Positions 12,600 through 24,385 of a DNA stretch of 64,000 bases are shown piece after piece. The stretch is from Theodoxus fluviatilis (taxonomy: Eukaryota; Mollusca; Gastropoda; Cycloneritida; Neritidae). A program made the translations under genes and the position numbers. Every line of letters begins with the position of its first letter. Positions within the stretch are counted from its first letter, which is position 1. Location of the stretch: contig JAWQFJ010000640.1 of NCBI GenBank assembly GCA_034096865.1, positions 116,185 through 180,184 of the forward strand. Direction: 5' to 3'. The notes under the pieces were generated by a model. The model ran no database searches and was not told where the DNA came from. It saw only the letters and a list, made by a program, of their open reading frames with translations.

Positions 12600-14060
12600 G
12601 ATCATATTAGCATCGCAAAACATTTTGTAGCATACATAACTCAGGATAGCATAGCAGAGCATATAATTAGATATTATACATAGCATAGCATAGCCTAGCA
12701 CGGCATAGCACATGGCATAGCCCTGCAATGCATAGCAAAGCACAGCATGGCATGGCATGGCATAGCATAGTGTTGTGTAGTGTAGCACAGCATAACACAT
12801 CATAACACACGGCATAGCACTGCATAGCTAGCACTGCATAGCATAGCACTACATAGCATTGCATGGTATAACACATGGCATAACACATGGGATAGTGTAC
12901 TGTAAGGCAAGGCACGGCATTGCATAGTGTTGTACAGCATAGCATAGCATAGCAAAACATAATGTAGTGTTGTATAGCATAGCATAACATAGCATAGCAA
13001 AGCATAGCAAAACATAATGTGGTGTTGTATAGCACAGCATGGCGTAGCACAATTTGGCGTAACACAGCACAGCACGGCATAGTATAGCATAGCAAAGCAT
13101 AGCATTGTGTAGTACGGCATAGCAAATCATAGAGTTGCGTAGTATAGCATAGCAAAGCATAGCATTCTGTAGTATAGCATAGCAAAGCATTGCGTTGTGT
13201 AGTATAGCATAGCAAAGCATAGCATTGTGTAGTATAGCATAGCAAAGCATAGCGTTGTGTAGTATAGCATAGCAAAGCATAGCGTTGTGTAGTATAGCAT
13301 AGCAAAGTATAGTGTCGTGTAGTATAGCATAGCAAAGTATAGTGTCGTGTAGTATAGCATAGCAAAGTATAGTGTCGTGTAGTATAGCATAATTCTGTGA
13401 ATCAGAGTCGGTAGTGACTCGGGCACAGTTCACAATGAATGCGTAATAGACTTGACCCTTCGCATTACAACACTGCGCCAAAAATAGTTCGTTCTGGGTG
13501 CTATTTTCCTCCCATGTTTTACAGAAATCATTCAGATGTCAAAACTTGTTTCCATTTCAACACAAACATTTCATTTTATCGAATAAGTAAGGTATGAGTT
13601 TAGTGCGAAATAGTCTTAGAACTACTTTAACAGCGTATGTCAGGGAGCAGAGGGTTATTCCACAAGCTTCTCGTGTGACCTCCTCATGCATATTCCGGAC
13701 GGAATCCTTCCACCACGTGATATGAACTGTGCTAGAGACTCTTTCGCCGGCAGGCGAAGTCTGCACAGCTTAGCATATCATATTGTGGCATGCCATAGCA
13801 TTGGGTGCTGTAGTGTAGTACAACATAGCATAACACGGCATGGTATGAAATGGCATAGCGTAGCATATCATGACATGGTGTAGCATAGCAAGGCACGACA
13901 TGGGATGGCAAAGCGTATCATAGTGAAGAATAGCATATCATGGCATAGCATAGCATGGTGTAGCATAGCACAGGATAGTGTAGCATAACATAGCATATAA
14001 TTGTTTGGCCTAGCATACTGCAGTATAGCACAGCATAGCATTACATGGTACCTCATGGCC
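12600..14060. repeat. (AGCAT)n pentamer satellite with 30-bp higher-order unit
   Basis: Lies in the last intron of the KY-like gene. Degenerate AGCAT/AGCAA steps cover two blocks, 12640-13390 and 13765-14055, with about 370 bp of unique sequence between. At 13136-13386 the pentamers are organised into about eight near-identical 30-bp units (AGTATAGCATAGCAAAGCAT plus AGCGTTGTGT). The Cys-Tyr-Ala-Met-Leu frames on the minus strand are repeat translations. Confidence 0.9.
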
Positions 14061-14940
14061 TGGCTACAAAAATGCAATTGACACTCATTGTTAGGCCATA
14101 GTCGAAACCAAGCATGACACAGTACAGCAAAGCACGGTGTTGTGACTTGTCTTCTACGTAAAGACCTGTCTATGCGGGGGTTCTCCTAGCTTGCACTAGG
14201 AAGTCGAAGTCCACAATATAAAGTGGACGTTTTCAAAAAGTTTTATTTACGCACTGGTCGATTCACAGCGACGAAATCAGTAATCAGCATTACCATAAGC
14301 GCACTCCATGCACTCTCGGGGCTCGACCCTGTGAGGACAAAATCGCTGTCTGTGTGCTATCACTCGTCTCCTCGTCGCCTTCTCATCTTTTCTCTGTTGT
14401 GCGCTCTCTCGCACACGCCTGCACTCTCGCCTTACATGTATATACCTTTTTACAGGATTCCCCTCGACTATCTGAAAGCGGCTCGAATGACATCACGTGA
14501 CACTTCGAAAAGCGAATTGACTCTGACTACGTCACGCAACTAAGCAGCGACAAGGTGGAGGACACTCGCGGAAGAGCTTGAAGCCATCACTACATTCTAG
14601 GACATTCCAGATCCTTCACAACAACCGCATAGCAGAACAATGCATGGCGCAAACCTGCTTAGCATAGGCAGAGCAGCTGAGCACAGCACAATACAGCACA
14701 GTACAATAGAACACAGAATAATACAACATAATATGATACATAGATCACAATTAATTGCCAAAAACGATAATTATTCGTGTATATCGCGCGAAATCCATTG
14801 TTGAAAAGCACGAACAACTCGTTTCCATTACTATCAATACATTTCTCCTTTGACAGTTCTCTCATGAAACTCTCTACACTATTCTTTTACGTGATGACAA
14901 CTCAAATTTATCCTACATAAGCGCATACTTAAACACATGC
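14061..14940. other. intronic sequence, no gene
   Basis: Intron of the KY-like gene on the minus strand. Holds a further short AGCAC/AATAC-rich patch at 14660-14735. A plus ORF at 14223-14543 shows no domain. Confidence 0.5.
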
Positions 14941-15002
<62 letters not shown>

Positions 15003-15044
15003 ACAAACACACACACGCAAACACACATACACACACACACACAC

Positions 15045-15080
<36 letters not shown>
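14941..15080. repeat. (CA)n microsatellite
   Basis: CA repeat of about 140 bp with AAAC interruptions, just downstream of the 15159-15383 exon in the gene's direction. Confidence 0.95.
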
Positions 15081-15082
<2 letters not shown>

Positions 15083-15158
15083 GCACTAACACACACAAGC
15101 ATGCACATGCACACTCAGAGCATTTGAAGAAGAAGAAAAACATCGTCTTAATTACGAC

Positions 15159-15383
15159 CTGGCGACAGGCAATGTTGTAGACCACCATAATGAAGTAGGT
15201 AGGTCCATGGTCCTCAGCATGACCATACACGAACAGCTTGAACAGGCCTTGGGCGGGCGGTCGCACGGTGACAACGACCTGGTTTTCTGGATAGCGTCTG
15301 ATGAAGGTGTACCCAGGAACCATGCGGCCCTCGTGAATGAGCTCCGCCATCAAGCCATTCAGTCTTTTCTTGCTCGTTCTCAG
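15159..15383 (-). CDS. KY/hillarin-like protein, penultimate exon
   Basis: 75 codons with phase-0 borders on both sides: acceptor ATTTTACAG at the high end, donor CAG then GTCGTA at the low end. The protein includes LNGLMAELIHEGRMVPGYTF, NQVVVTVRPPAQGLFKLFVY and GPTYFIMVVYNIACRQ. The Gly-Leu-Phe-Lys-Leu-Phe-Val-Tyr block is typical of the beta-sandwich modules repeated C-terminal to the peptidase core in the KY family. It is separated from the next upstream exon by a 14.3-kb intron filled with mobile elements. Reading stays open across the whole exon and the phases agree with both neighbours. Confidence 0.82.
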
Positions 15384-15770
15384 CTGTAAAATGTCCACAG
15401 AACACGAAACAAAGAAACTCTAAGAAGAGGGACACAACTCCATTTTAGGTTAGAAAAATCGTTTTAGAAAACTGGGAATGAATGACTGTGTATTGCTTGA
15501 TGGTCTATCGGCCTTATTTGACTATGAAAGACCTCATCATTTGTTGTTTGAAAAAGTAATAGTATAGAATTAAAAAAGATGTACATATCTATAATGTATG
15601 TATACACATACGTGTGGCTCTACTAATTTCTTCACATGTAAACATACACATGAGTATATATACAATCATCGATGACAAATGTTGCAAATATTATTTATTG
15701 TTACCAAACACCGTAATTGGATTTTTGAAGAAATCCATGAGAGATATTTCAAATATTCAAAACTTGTTAT

Positions 15771-16357
15771 AACAAGAAGGGCAAAGCCCATACGACTCAC
15801 ATGCTTGACCTTGACCTTCAGGTGACCTTCAAGGTCAACCAAATAAACCTAGCAATGACATCATATACTAAGAAACGCTTTACACATTTTTCATACAAAA
15901 TACATGTGACCTTGACCCAAGGTCAAGGTCATCCAAGGTCATGCAACACAAAGCTGTTAATTCAAGACATAGGAAGCACAATGGTGCTTATTGGCACTTT
16001 CTACCATGAGATATGGTCACTTTTAGTGGTTCACTACCCCATTTTGGTCACATTTCATAAGGGTCAAAGTGACCTTGACCTTGATGATATGTGACCAAAT
16101 GTGTCTCATGATAAAAGTATAACATGTTTCCCATATAATTATAAAATTTGAAACAGTTATCTTCCATAGTTCAGGGTCAAGGTCACTTCAAAATATGTAT
16201 ACAATCCAATTTTAAAGACCTCCTGTGACCTTGACCTTGAAGCAAGGTCAATCAAACTGGTATCAAAAGATAGGGATTACTTTGTCCTATATACCATACA
16301 TAGGTCAGGTATCCAATCTCAAAAACGTCAGAAAATTGGGAAAATGTGAAAAATGGC
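15771..16357 (+). mobile_element. family N (TCAAGGTCA-rich repeat), copy 1, 3'-truncated
   Basis: Starts with AACAAGAAGGGCAAAGCCC then GACTCACATGC, the shared left end of the family. It loses homology near 16357, before the GGACGCC minisatellite and the GACTCAC-GTGAGTC hairpin seen in complete copies. It carries many TGACCTTGA motifs. No protein-coding capacity: the short reading frames shared between copies differ by frameshifts. Confidence 0.85.
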
Positions 16358-16439
16358 TCGATTTCCTTTGTCGACTCCTATGAAGGAGTTAGGAATGGAT
16401 GGATAGATGGTGCCCTCATGAGTTCAAAGCCAACGCGAA

Positions 16440-16560
16440 GCCTCTGCTGGGCTATTGATAGTCTCTTTTCAAGGTGTAGATGGCCCAGGAAGCTAAGGTG
16501 TCGGATTTTGCAGCGAGGCACTGTGCCGTGGTTTAATCTCCGGGGCGGGAGAGATGAGGG
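16440..16560 (+). repeat. tRNA-like SINE fragment
   Basis: TGGCCCAGGAAG near 16480 resembles a tRNA A box, and GGTTTAATCTCC at about 16533 resembles a degenerate B box. The spacing of about 50 bp suits a tRNA-derived promoter with a long variable arm. It sits between family N copy 1 and family C copy 1. Confidence 0.4.
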
Positions 16561-16610
16561 AAAAGTTAAAAACAAATCGTATATAATCTCGTCATTTTAC
16601 ATAGTTTACA

Positions 16611-17315
<705 letters not shown>

Positions 17316-17330
<15 letters not shown>

Positions 17331-17602
17331 GATTTGTTGCGTTGTATTCCGGACATCATTTGTGTCTCATTTTTGCCAGACAGTGAGAAGATTTCTCAGA
17401 CTGTGATAGACAGGGGTATGAATAAATACCACTCAAGTTATTTAGACGAAATTAAGATCTATGAGCAAGCGGAATAAACGGTCGAGTTGACAGCTTGGTG
17501 CTTCAGATCAATGCGAAAAAATGAAGCTCCATATCGACTTTCTTTCCATCTTGACGCTGCTAAGCAGAAGATCAACCATCCTCATTGCTCGTGCAAAGCA
17601 GG
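17316..17602 (+). pseudogene. SWIM-type zinc-finger exon fragment carried by family C
   Basis: In one frame, interrupted by a single TAA at 17475, the sequence encodes CVSFLPDSEKISQTVID, then after the stop LTAWCFRSMRKNEAPYRLSF and NHPHCSCKAG. It stops at a canonical donor (GG then GTAAGT) at 17603. CFRSM(R/K)KNE...CSCKAG is the start of the SWIM-type Cys/His module found in many uncharacterised invertebrate proteins, often next to YqaJ-like nuclease domains. The His-containing second half of the finger is absent because the fragment stops at the splice site. The same fragment recurs, more decayed, at 21470-21768 and 26559-26697, so it travels with the repeat. Confidence 0.65.
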
Positions 17603-18211
17603 GTAAGTGGTTTTTTTTAATAATAATTTATCTGTTACTTGTTTGATGGAGTAACCTAAGCTCGCATTCCAAAATTGTAGAACCTACTGAGTACTGTTGA
17701 AGTGTTGTGTGTGGAGCCAAAAAGCTTGCGCAACTGTCCTTCGCACTGACTGTCCTATGCACGGACTGTCCTTTGCATTAACTGTCCTTCACACTGACTG
17801 TTCTATGCACTGACTGTCCGATGCACTGACTGTTCTATGCACTTTCACACTGACCAGTGCACAGAATGACCGGCACATGTCCGAAGCACTGGTGAGCGCG
17901 ACAAAAACTTGGAGCGGACTGTTAGATCTTTACCCACTGTAGAAAGCGCACTTCCCCTCCTCTCCTTCGTGACTATCTCCTTGTCAGTGTGAAGGACAGT
18001 TAATGCAAAAGACGGTCAGTGCAAAGGACAGTCGGTGCATAGGACAGTCAGTGCGAAGGACAGTTGCACAAGCTTTTTGGATCCACACACAACACTTCAA
18101 GAGTAGGTTCTACAATTTTGGAATGCGAGCTTAGGTTACTCCATCAAACACGTAACAGATAAATGATTAAAAAAACAACAACACTTACCCAGCCTTGCAC
18201 GAGCAATGAGC
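17581..18211. repeat. imperfect palindrome, about 220-bp arms
   Basis: 17581-17799 matches the reverse complement of 17983-18211 (CTCATTGCTCGTGCAAAGC against its complement, then TTTGATGGAGTAACCTAAGC and so on). The 183-bp loop holds degenerate repeats of CACTGACTGTCC. The left arm starts inside the SWIM-type exon fragment and includes its splice donor, so the inversion happened after that exon was mobilised. A third partial arm copy follows the 21470 fragment. Confidence 0.8.
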
Positions 18212-18284
18212 AGTAATGTTCAATTTCTAATGCAGATCTGAGACTCACCCCCGCACAGACTCCTTTGCTTTTATTCAGCCGGTT

Positions 18285-18565
18285 GAGATTTAGCTGCTTG
18301 TGTGGCCACGGAAAAGAACGTTATAAATGCTTTACAAATACTCTGCCATATCAATTCTCTAATGGCTCAGCTGGTAGAACGTTGGACTCTTGGTCATGCA
18401 TGACCAGGTTCGATTCTGCGCTGAAACGTTTTTTTCTTCTCTTTTTTCGAGAGGTTGTGGGTTTCAACCCGAACTGGTTTTTTGTGTTTGTATGTGTGTG
18501 TGTGTTTTCCCCCCCACTTTTCTCGAGAGGTTGCGGGTTCGAACCCGATCTTTTTTATTTTTTAT
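18285..18565 (+). repeat. tRNA-derived SINE with two extra T-arm-like blocks
   Basis: TGGCTCAGCTGG at 18363-18374 fits an A box and GGTTCGATTC at 18408-18417 fits a B box. The CTCTTGG between them suggests a tRNA-Lys-like source. Downstream, GAGAGGTTGTGGGTTTCAACC and GAGAGGTTGCGGGTTCGAACCC each resemble another T-arm with a B box. Related units lie at 23380, 25049 (split), 27770 and 41168. Confidence 0.65.
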
Positions 18566-18980
18566 TTTCCCTCCAGGTTTACTGGAGGTCCTACAGACTT
18601 TATCCCTCCAGATTTACTGGAGGTCCTACAGACTTTATCTGTCTGTCTGTCTGTCTGTGTGTGTGTGTGTGTCTGTCCCGACTCCACGGCTTATATCTCA
18701 AAAACTACTGAACGGATTTCCTTGAGATTTTGCACACTGACTGGAAGTTAGGTCCGATTGAATATTATTAAATTTTCAGAATCGAGGTTTGAAAAGAAAG
18801 TGACTTTTTTACATTTTGGTGTTGCAATGAAAACGATACAACAGACTCCATTTGCAAAATATGTGACGTCATCATTTGACGTCGAATAACGTGACGTCAT
18901 TTGCGAGGAGATTTTTGAGAAGGGTGAATTTGGAGAACATTGGTGAAGGAGAAAGAAAGATTTTTTACGATGCGGGTCGT
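18566..18980 (+). mobile_element. family C, copy 2
   Basis: Two 35-bp head units with the CCTCCAG/CTGGAGG hairpin, a short CTGT run, the CCCGACTCCACGG body, and two TGACGTCA sites near 18865 and 18893. It ends at TTTTTTACGATG. Confidence 0.8.
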
Positions 18981-19130
18981 TTGTATCCTGGACGTTTTGT
19001 ACCTAGTCGTTTCGTACCCTAACCGGTTAGAGTTAGGGTTAGGGTTAGAGTTAGGGTTAGAGTACAAAAGGTACGAATCGACTAAATGAGGTGCACAACG
19101 ACAAGGGTACGAAACGTCCTGTATTCGACT
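18981..19130. repeat. degenerate TTAGGG run inside an inverted repeat
   Basis: 19026-19063 reads as GGTTAGAG/GGTTAGGG steps, an interstitial telomere-like run of six or so units. It is flanked by imperfectly inverted copies of GGACGTTTTGTACC/GGTACGAAACGTCC. A truncated copy of the left flank recurs at 22268-22310 without the TTAGGG part. Confidence 0.7.
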
Positions 19131-19640
19131 TTTATCCCTCCAGGTTTACTGAAGGCCCTCGCAGCTGTATTGGGGGGTTTTTAATGCCAAAATCTGGAGG
19201 TTCAGCGCCAGCGGTTTTTATCCCTCCAGGTTTACTGGAGGTCCTACAGACTGTATCTGTCTGTCTGTCTGTCTGTCTGTCCCGACTCCACGGCTTGTAT
19301 CTCAAAAACTACTGGACGGATTTCCTTGACATTTTGCACACTAACTGAAAGTTAGGTCCGATTGAATGTATCAAATTTTCAGAATCGAGGCTTGAAGAAA
19401 AAGTGGTTTTTTAAGGTCGTATTCTCGAAATTACCGGTCGAAAAATGATTGAAATGACAATTGACGGAATAGCCAAATTTGACGTCATTAATAACGTTAC
19501 GTCATTTGCAAGTACAATTTCGATCCTATATGCCAGGAGAAGAATTTCGAAACACCTGGGGAGGTAGGCAATTTGATGGAATGGCGAAATTCCAACATGT
19601 GCGACGTCATCAATAACGTGACGTCATTTGCGAGGACAGA
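19131..19640 (+). mobile_element. family C, copy 3, with both head types
   Basis: Carries one hairpin head (CCTCCAGG...), then the alternative head AAATCTGGAGGTTCAGCGCC, then another hairpin head directly before the CTGT run and body. One TGACGTCA near 19483 and one near 19616. Confidence 0.75.
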
Positions 19641-20205
19641 GAATGAATTTAGATAGATAGATATGTCCTCAGATGTCTTAGGCCGCGAGGCCTTTATCTG
19701 ATCTTTTGATCAGTACTTATGGCTACTCTCACTTTTTACTACCCTAGTTCTAACGATCTTAAAAGATCGTGCCTATTCTCTATACTTTTCTTCCGGTGGC
19801 TTATGAGTGGCAGAGAGTGGTATACGTGGCAACAGCGGGTGGCCAACATCATCACAGTACATGTAGTCTTTGAACATCGTGTCAATTCTGTTTTTGAAGC
19901 TGTTTAATGATGAACACTGAATTTGAGAACACTGGTAAAGGAGAAAGAATTATATCTGTGTGTCGACTCTCTGTCTCTACATTTCAATTGACGTAACAGC
20001 AGAAATTATGGGTAACCTTTTACACAGTTTTAGATCGAAATCGAGTCCTTCGTATGTTGAACGTCTACGTTGAACAAATACTTTTTGTCTGCATTTCTCG
20101 TACTGGCACAACTTGGTGACTTAAAGAAGTCGCTCCACTCCACGTCTACGAGATCATTGTACAATTTGTAAGCCTATATTAGGTCACCACGAATTCTTCT
20201 TCTCC
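19641..20205 (-). mobile_element. CR1-like LINE, 3'-end fragment
   Basis: On the minus strand 20045-20200 encodes RRIRGDLI and AYKLYNDLVDVEWSDFFK, and 19755-19910 encodes LNSFKNRIDTMFKDYMYC then DDVGHPLLPRIP. These are the RT C-terminal region and tail of a CR1-type ORF2. About 120 bp of unrelated sequence at 19913-20035 separate the two parts. The 3' end has a (CTAT)n tail at 19653-19664. Several stops show it is dead. Confidence 0.7.
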
Positions 20206-20234
20206 TCACTCAATAGTACATGTACTACCAAGTT

Positions 20235-20930
20235 CTGTTCGTGTGGCCTAGTGGCAGTGAATCGATAATAAACTTACCTGAAATAGACCTTGAGTATCCT
20301 AAAATGTACAAGACCACTCAAATTTCATGAACTATCATCCATTTTCCTACAATTGTGTAGTACAATCGTTTTAGCGTTTTTAATCGACCCTGATACGACC
20401 TATCGCGATTTTGTCCTTTCATATCATGGTCGAAACTTCGCTGGCTTCGCGGATCGCTTTCGCCTATCAGACGACAGCTTCGTATACAATCATCACTGCG
20501 AGGCAGCGCGAAATTTACCGAAGTCGACCAAAAAACTCGCATTCATACAAATAATGAACCAATTCGAGTTTCTTTCTCAGATTATTCAGACTTTGTCCGA
20601 TTATTACCACCGTAAGATAGCAGGAATTTCACATCCGGCGTCATCGCTTCTGATTGGCCGGTTTGTGTCACGTGACGGTGATAGTTTCGTCTGCTACTCG
20701 CTCTGACGTTATGGTCCAAGTAGTTTGATGTTTACTTCGTCCGCTGAACGCTGCCAAGACTAATGCGCGAATGAATGAAGTATGATTTCATAATTTTTCA
20801 GGATTAATACAAATTTATATCAAATACATCAGTTCAATTTAATCGAGTCAATTAATCGAGTACATGTCCACCAAGTCAAAAATGTGTTGAGTGGAATGCA
20901 AGTCAGAAAAGTTACACTTGCAGTCTAACA
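20235..20930 (+). repeat. repeat P, copy 1 (module order A-B)
   Basis: Module A (20235-20352, from TTCGTGTGGCCTAGTGGCAG) is followed by module B (20353-20930, from TACAATCGTTTTAGCG to GAAAAGTTACACTTG). Both modules recur at 27055-27752 in the order B-A. Module B has CCAAT-like TGATTGGCC next to a CACGTG near 20650-20680, resembling promoter sequence. No protein is evident. Confidence 0.75.
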
Positions 20931-21009
20931 CCATCAGATTATCTGCAACTTTTCGAAGCAAATCTAGCCTAAAAACCTACCAGTTATGCATCGTGTTAAC
21001 AGGATTTTT

Positions 21010-21841
21010 TTTAATATGCCAAAACCTGGAGGTTCAGCGCCAGCGGTTTTTATCTGTGTGTCTGTCTGTCCCGACTTAACGGCTTATATCTCAAAAACTA
21101 CTGGACGGATTTCCTTGACATTTTGCACACTAACTGGAAGTTAGGTCCAATTGAATGTATCAAATTTTCAGAATCGAGGCTTGAAAAAAAAGAGGTTTTT
21201 TAAGGTCGTTCACTCGACATCGCCTCCCCAAATACTCCATTCATGGAATGGCGAAATTGCGAAATGTGTGACGTCATCAACAACGTGACGTCATTTGCGA
21301 GTAGAGTTTTGATAAGGATGAATTTCGAGAACATTGGTGAAAGGATAAAGAAGGATTTTTTAACGATGCAAGTAGTCAGTTGATGGAATGGCGACCCACT
21401 CCACAGCCACGTCCCTTTCTCGCTGTATCTCGCGTGGTAACAGTTGCAAGCGCCAAAATGGCTTCCGAATGAACGCCGACTAACTCGTTGCATTGTATTC
21501 TGGACAGCATTTGTGTCTCATTTTTGCCAGACAGTGAGAAGATTTCTCAGACTGTGATAGACAGGGGTATGAATAAATACTACTCATGTTATTTAGACGA
21601 AATTAAGATCTATTACCAAGCGGATTAAACGGTAGAGGTGACAGCTCGGTGCTTCACTCTTCAGATCAATGCGGGAAAAATTAAGCAGCACATTATGTAT
21701 CGACTTTCTTTCGATCTTGACGCTGCTAAGCAGAAGATGAACCATCCTCATTGCTCGTGCAAGGCTGGGTAAGTGTTGTTGGTTTTTTAATCATGTATCT
21801 GTTACGTGTTTGATGGAGTAAGCTAAGCTCGTATTCCAAAA
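21010..21841 (+). mobile_element. family C, copy 4, with SWIM-type exon
   Basis: Uses the alternative head (AAAACCTGGAGGTTCAGCGCC), a short CTGT run and the body. Two TGACGTCA lie near 21269 and 21288. The SWIM-type exon follows at 21470-21768: it has SEKISQTVIDRGMNKYYSCY, a frameshifted middle, and CSCKAG at the GTAAGT donor. After the donor it repeats the beginning of the palindrome arm to 21841, where copy 5 abuts. Confidence 0.8.
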
Positions 21842-21891
21842 TTTTCCCTCCAGGTTTACTGGAGGTCCTACAGACTTTATCTGTCTGTGTG

Positions 21892-21931
<40 letters not shown>

Positions 21932-22266
21932 TGTCTGTCCCGACTCCACGGCCTATATCTCAAAAACTACTGGACGGATTTCCTTGAGATTTTGCACACT
22001 GACTGGAAGTTAGGTCCGATTCAATATTATCAAATTTTCAGAATCGAGGTTTGAAAAGAAAGTGACTTTTTTACATTTTGGTGTTGCAATGAAAACGATA
22101 CAACAGACTCCATTTGCAAAATCTGTGACGTGATCATTTGACGTCGAATAACGTGACGTCATTTGCCAGGAGATTTTCGAGCAGCATGGATCCTATTATA
22201 GAATCAATGCGAGGAGAATAAATTCGAGAACATCGGTGAAGGTGAAAGAAGGATTTTTTACGATGC
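21842..22266 (+). mobile_element. family C, copy 5
   Basis: One hairpin head, (GT)n, the body, and one intact TGACGTCA near 22156, the first site of the pair having changed to TGACGTGA. It ends at TTTTTTACGATGCG like copy 2. Confidence 0.8.
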
Positions 22267-23010
22267 GTGTCGTTTCGTATCCTGGACGTTTTTGTACCTA
22301 GTCGTTTTGTACTAAGACGCGCACTCGGCTATTTTTACACTACGCGAAGCGAGGTACGGATTTACACACGTTGCATTGTCTTTGTCATCACAGTTTTTAA
22401 CAAATTCAGCATTTTTAACAACAGTATTTTCTCCTGAGGTTCAACAGTGAAAGGAATCTTGTGCATCACAAATTACGAAGTTCGATTTTTCTGTTCTTCT
22501 CGCGTTTATCATTTTATGCTGCTCGATCGTCTGCTGCTCAGGCCGGGCGTAGATCATAATTATGCGTCCGGTGTTTATTTCTTTATTTAGACCAGCTTGT
22601 TAGGGACGTGCTTTTCCGTGGAGAAAATTGTGTATAGATCTTTTACGAGAGATATAGTTTACTGACACCTTGACCCTTTTCCCAGCTTTAGTTTAGTGTG
22701 GGGATTTTCATTTTAGTGTTTACGCTCGCTTCTCCACGCACTCGGTTAATTATTGTTCATGTTTACAAATTACGAAACAAACGGTTTCTCACACACATAT
22801 CGCTGTCAAGAAATACTATAAAAACCCTTGCACGCACTTGCATTCTGCTATTCGTTCACTAAACTTTATTCCTCACGCACGTGGCATAATCTATACAACA
22901 TATCTCGCACAAGCGCTCTGGGGGAGACACGCGAAAACGGGGAGATCACTCTGTCGGAAATCTCGCTAAAATCAGCCGAGTGTGCGGTCTTATTAATGTA
23001 TGGTCTTTGG
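22267..23010. other. unassigned intronic sequence
   Basis: Begins with a fragment of the GGACGTTTTTGTACC inverted-repeat flank, then 700 bp without recognised repeats or exons. Confidence 0.4.
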
Positions 23011-23011
23011 T

Positions 23012-23368
23012 TCAGTCTCTTAACCCTGAGATGGGTTGTTGAGGCACCACTGATGACTTTCGGACAATCTTCCTCCATCGATCTCTATCCTCTGTGGCTC
23101 GCTGTGAGTCAGCAAAGGTCAAGCCTGTCCACTCTTTGATGTAGTATTCCCACCTCTTTCTCTGCCTGCCTCTCCTTCTCCCACCTGGTACGCGTACGGT
23201 ACCTTGCAGGATGGTCTTGGCCAGCCCACTGCCTCTTGACACGTGACCGTACCACTTCAGCTTTCTGCTTTTCACGATTGAGAGCAGGTCTTCGTGCTGT
23301 CCAATTGCTCTCCTGACCCTGTTGCTGATTTCCTCATTCGTGACATGGTCTTTATATGAGATGTTCAA
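23012..23368 (-). mobile_element. RTE-like LINE, 3'-terminal ORF fragment
   Basis: A 118-residue open frame with SNRVRRAIGQHEDLLSIVK, RKLKWYGHVSRGSGLAKTIL, QGTVRVPGGRRRGRQRKRW and IKEWTGLTFADSQRA. This is the familiar C-terminal stretch of RTE-type reverse transcriptases, with the WYGH(V/I) and GRRRGR(P/Q) signatures. The RT catalytic domain is absent: a 5'-truncated insertion. The frame is still intact, so it is fairly young. Confidence 0.85.
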
Positions 23369-23379
23369 AATCTTGCGGT

Positions 23380-23615
23380 GGTTTACGGAAAAGAACGTTA
23401 TAGATGCTTTAAAAACACTCAGCCATATCAGTTTTCAATGGCACATTTGGTAGAGCATTGAACTCTTGGTCATGCGTGCGCTGAAACTTTTTTCTCTCTC
23501 TTTTTTCGAGAGGTTGTGGGTTCAAACCCGACCTGGTTTTTTGTGGTTTTGTGTATGTGTGTTTTCCCCTCCTCTTTTCTCGAGAGGTTGCGGGTTCGAA
23601 CCCGATCTTATTTAA
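23380..23615 (+). repeat. tRNA-derived SINE, B box of the tRNA part deleted
   Basis: TGGCACATTTGGTAGAGC near 23440 matches the A-box region, but the GGTTCGATTC segment has been lost between GTCATGCGTG and CGCTGAAAC. The two downstream T-arm-like blocks (GAGAGGTTGTGGGTTCAAACC and GAGAGGTTGCGGGTTCGAACC) remain. Confidence 0.6.
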
Positions 23616-24337
23616 ATAGTGCCAAAACCTGGAGGTTCAGCGCCAGCGGTTTTTATATATATGCCAAAACCTGGAGGTTCAGCGCCAGCGGTTTTATTCT
23701 GTGTGTCTGTCTGTCTGTCTGTCCCGACTTAACGGCTTATATCTCAAAAACTACTGGACGGATTTACTTGTCATTTTGCACACTAACTAGAAGTTAGGTC
23801 CGATTGAACGTATCAAATTTTCAGAATCGAGGCTTGAAGAGAAAGTGTTTTTTTAAGATCGTACACTCGAGAGCGCCTCCCCAAATGGCGAAATGTGTGA
23901 CGTCATCAACAACGTGACGTCATTTGCGAGTAGAGTTTTGATAAGGATGAATTTCGAGAACATTGGTGAAAGGATAAAAACCGCTGGCGCTGAACCTCCA
24001 GGTTTTGGCAAATATATTAATCTTTTTTATCCCTCCAGGTTTACTGGAGGTCCTACAGACTTTATCTGTGTGTCTGTCTGTCTGTCCCGACTCCACGGCT
24101 TATATCTAAAAAATTACTGGACGGATTTCCTTGACATTTTGCACACTAACTGGAAGTTAGGTCCAATTGAATGTATCAAATTTTCAGAATCGAGGCTTGA
24201 AGAGAAAGTGGTTTTTTAAGGTCTTACACTCGAGAGCGCCTCCCCAAATACTCCATTCATGGAATGGCCAATCTGTGACGTCATCAACAACGTGACGTCA
24301 TTTGCGAGTAGAGTTTTAGTCGGGACAGACAGACAGA

Positions 24338-24340
<3 letters not shown>
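23616..24340. mobile_element. family C, copies 6 and 7, nested
   Basis: A plus copy with two alternative heads (23625 and 23661) and body runs to about 23975. There an inverted alternative head (CGCTGGCGCTGAACCTCC) joins another plus copy with a hairpin head at 24030. Each body has a pair of TGACGTCA (near 23896/23915 and 24278/24297). At 24318 GTCGGGACAGACAGAC marks the start of an inverted copy that continues past the hAT-like insert at 25019. Confidence 0.75.

Positions 24341-24384
<44 letters not shown>

Positions 24385-24385
<1 letters not shown>

Noticed and set aside
12564..13481. Cys-Tyr-Ala-Met-Leu-rich frames of 80-230 codons on the minus strand
   Set aside because: AGCAT satellite in an intron of the KY-like gene; the frames overlap in all phases.
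18355..18430. A functional tRNA gene
   Set aside because: A and B boxes are present but no closed acceptor stem is seen, and the unit is repeated with the same downstream SINE body.
19026..19063. Chromosome end
   Set aside because: The TTAGGG-like run is about 40 bp, degenerate, and flanked on both sides by ordinary repeats.
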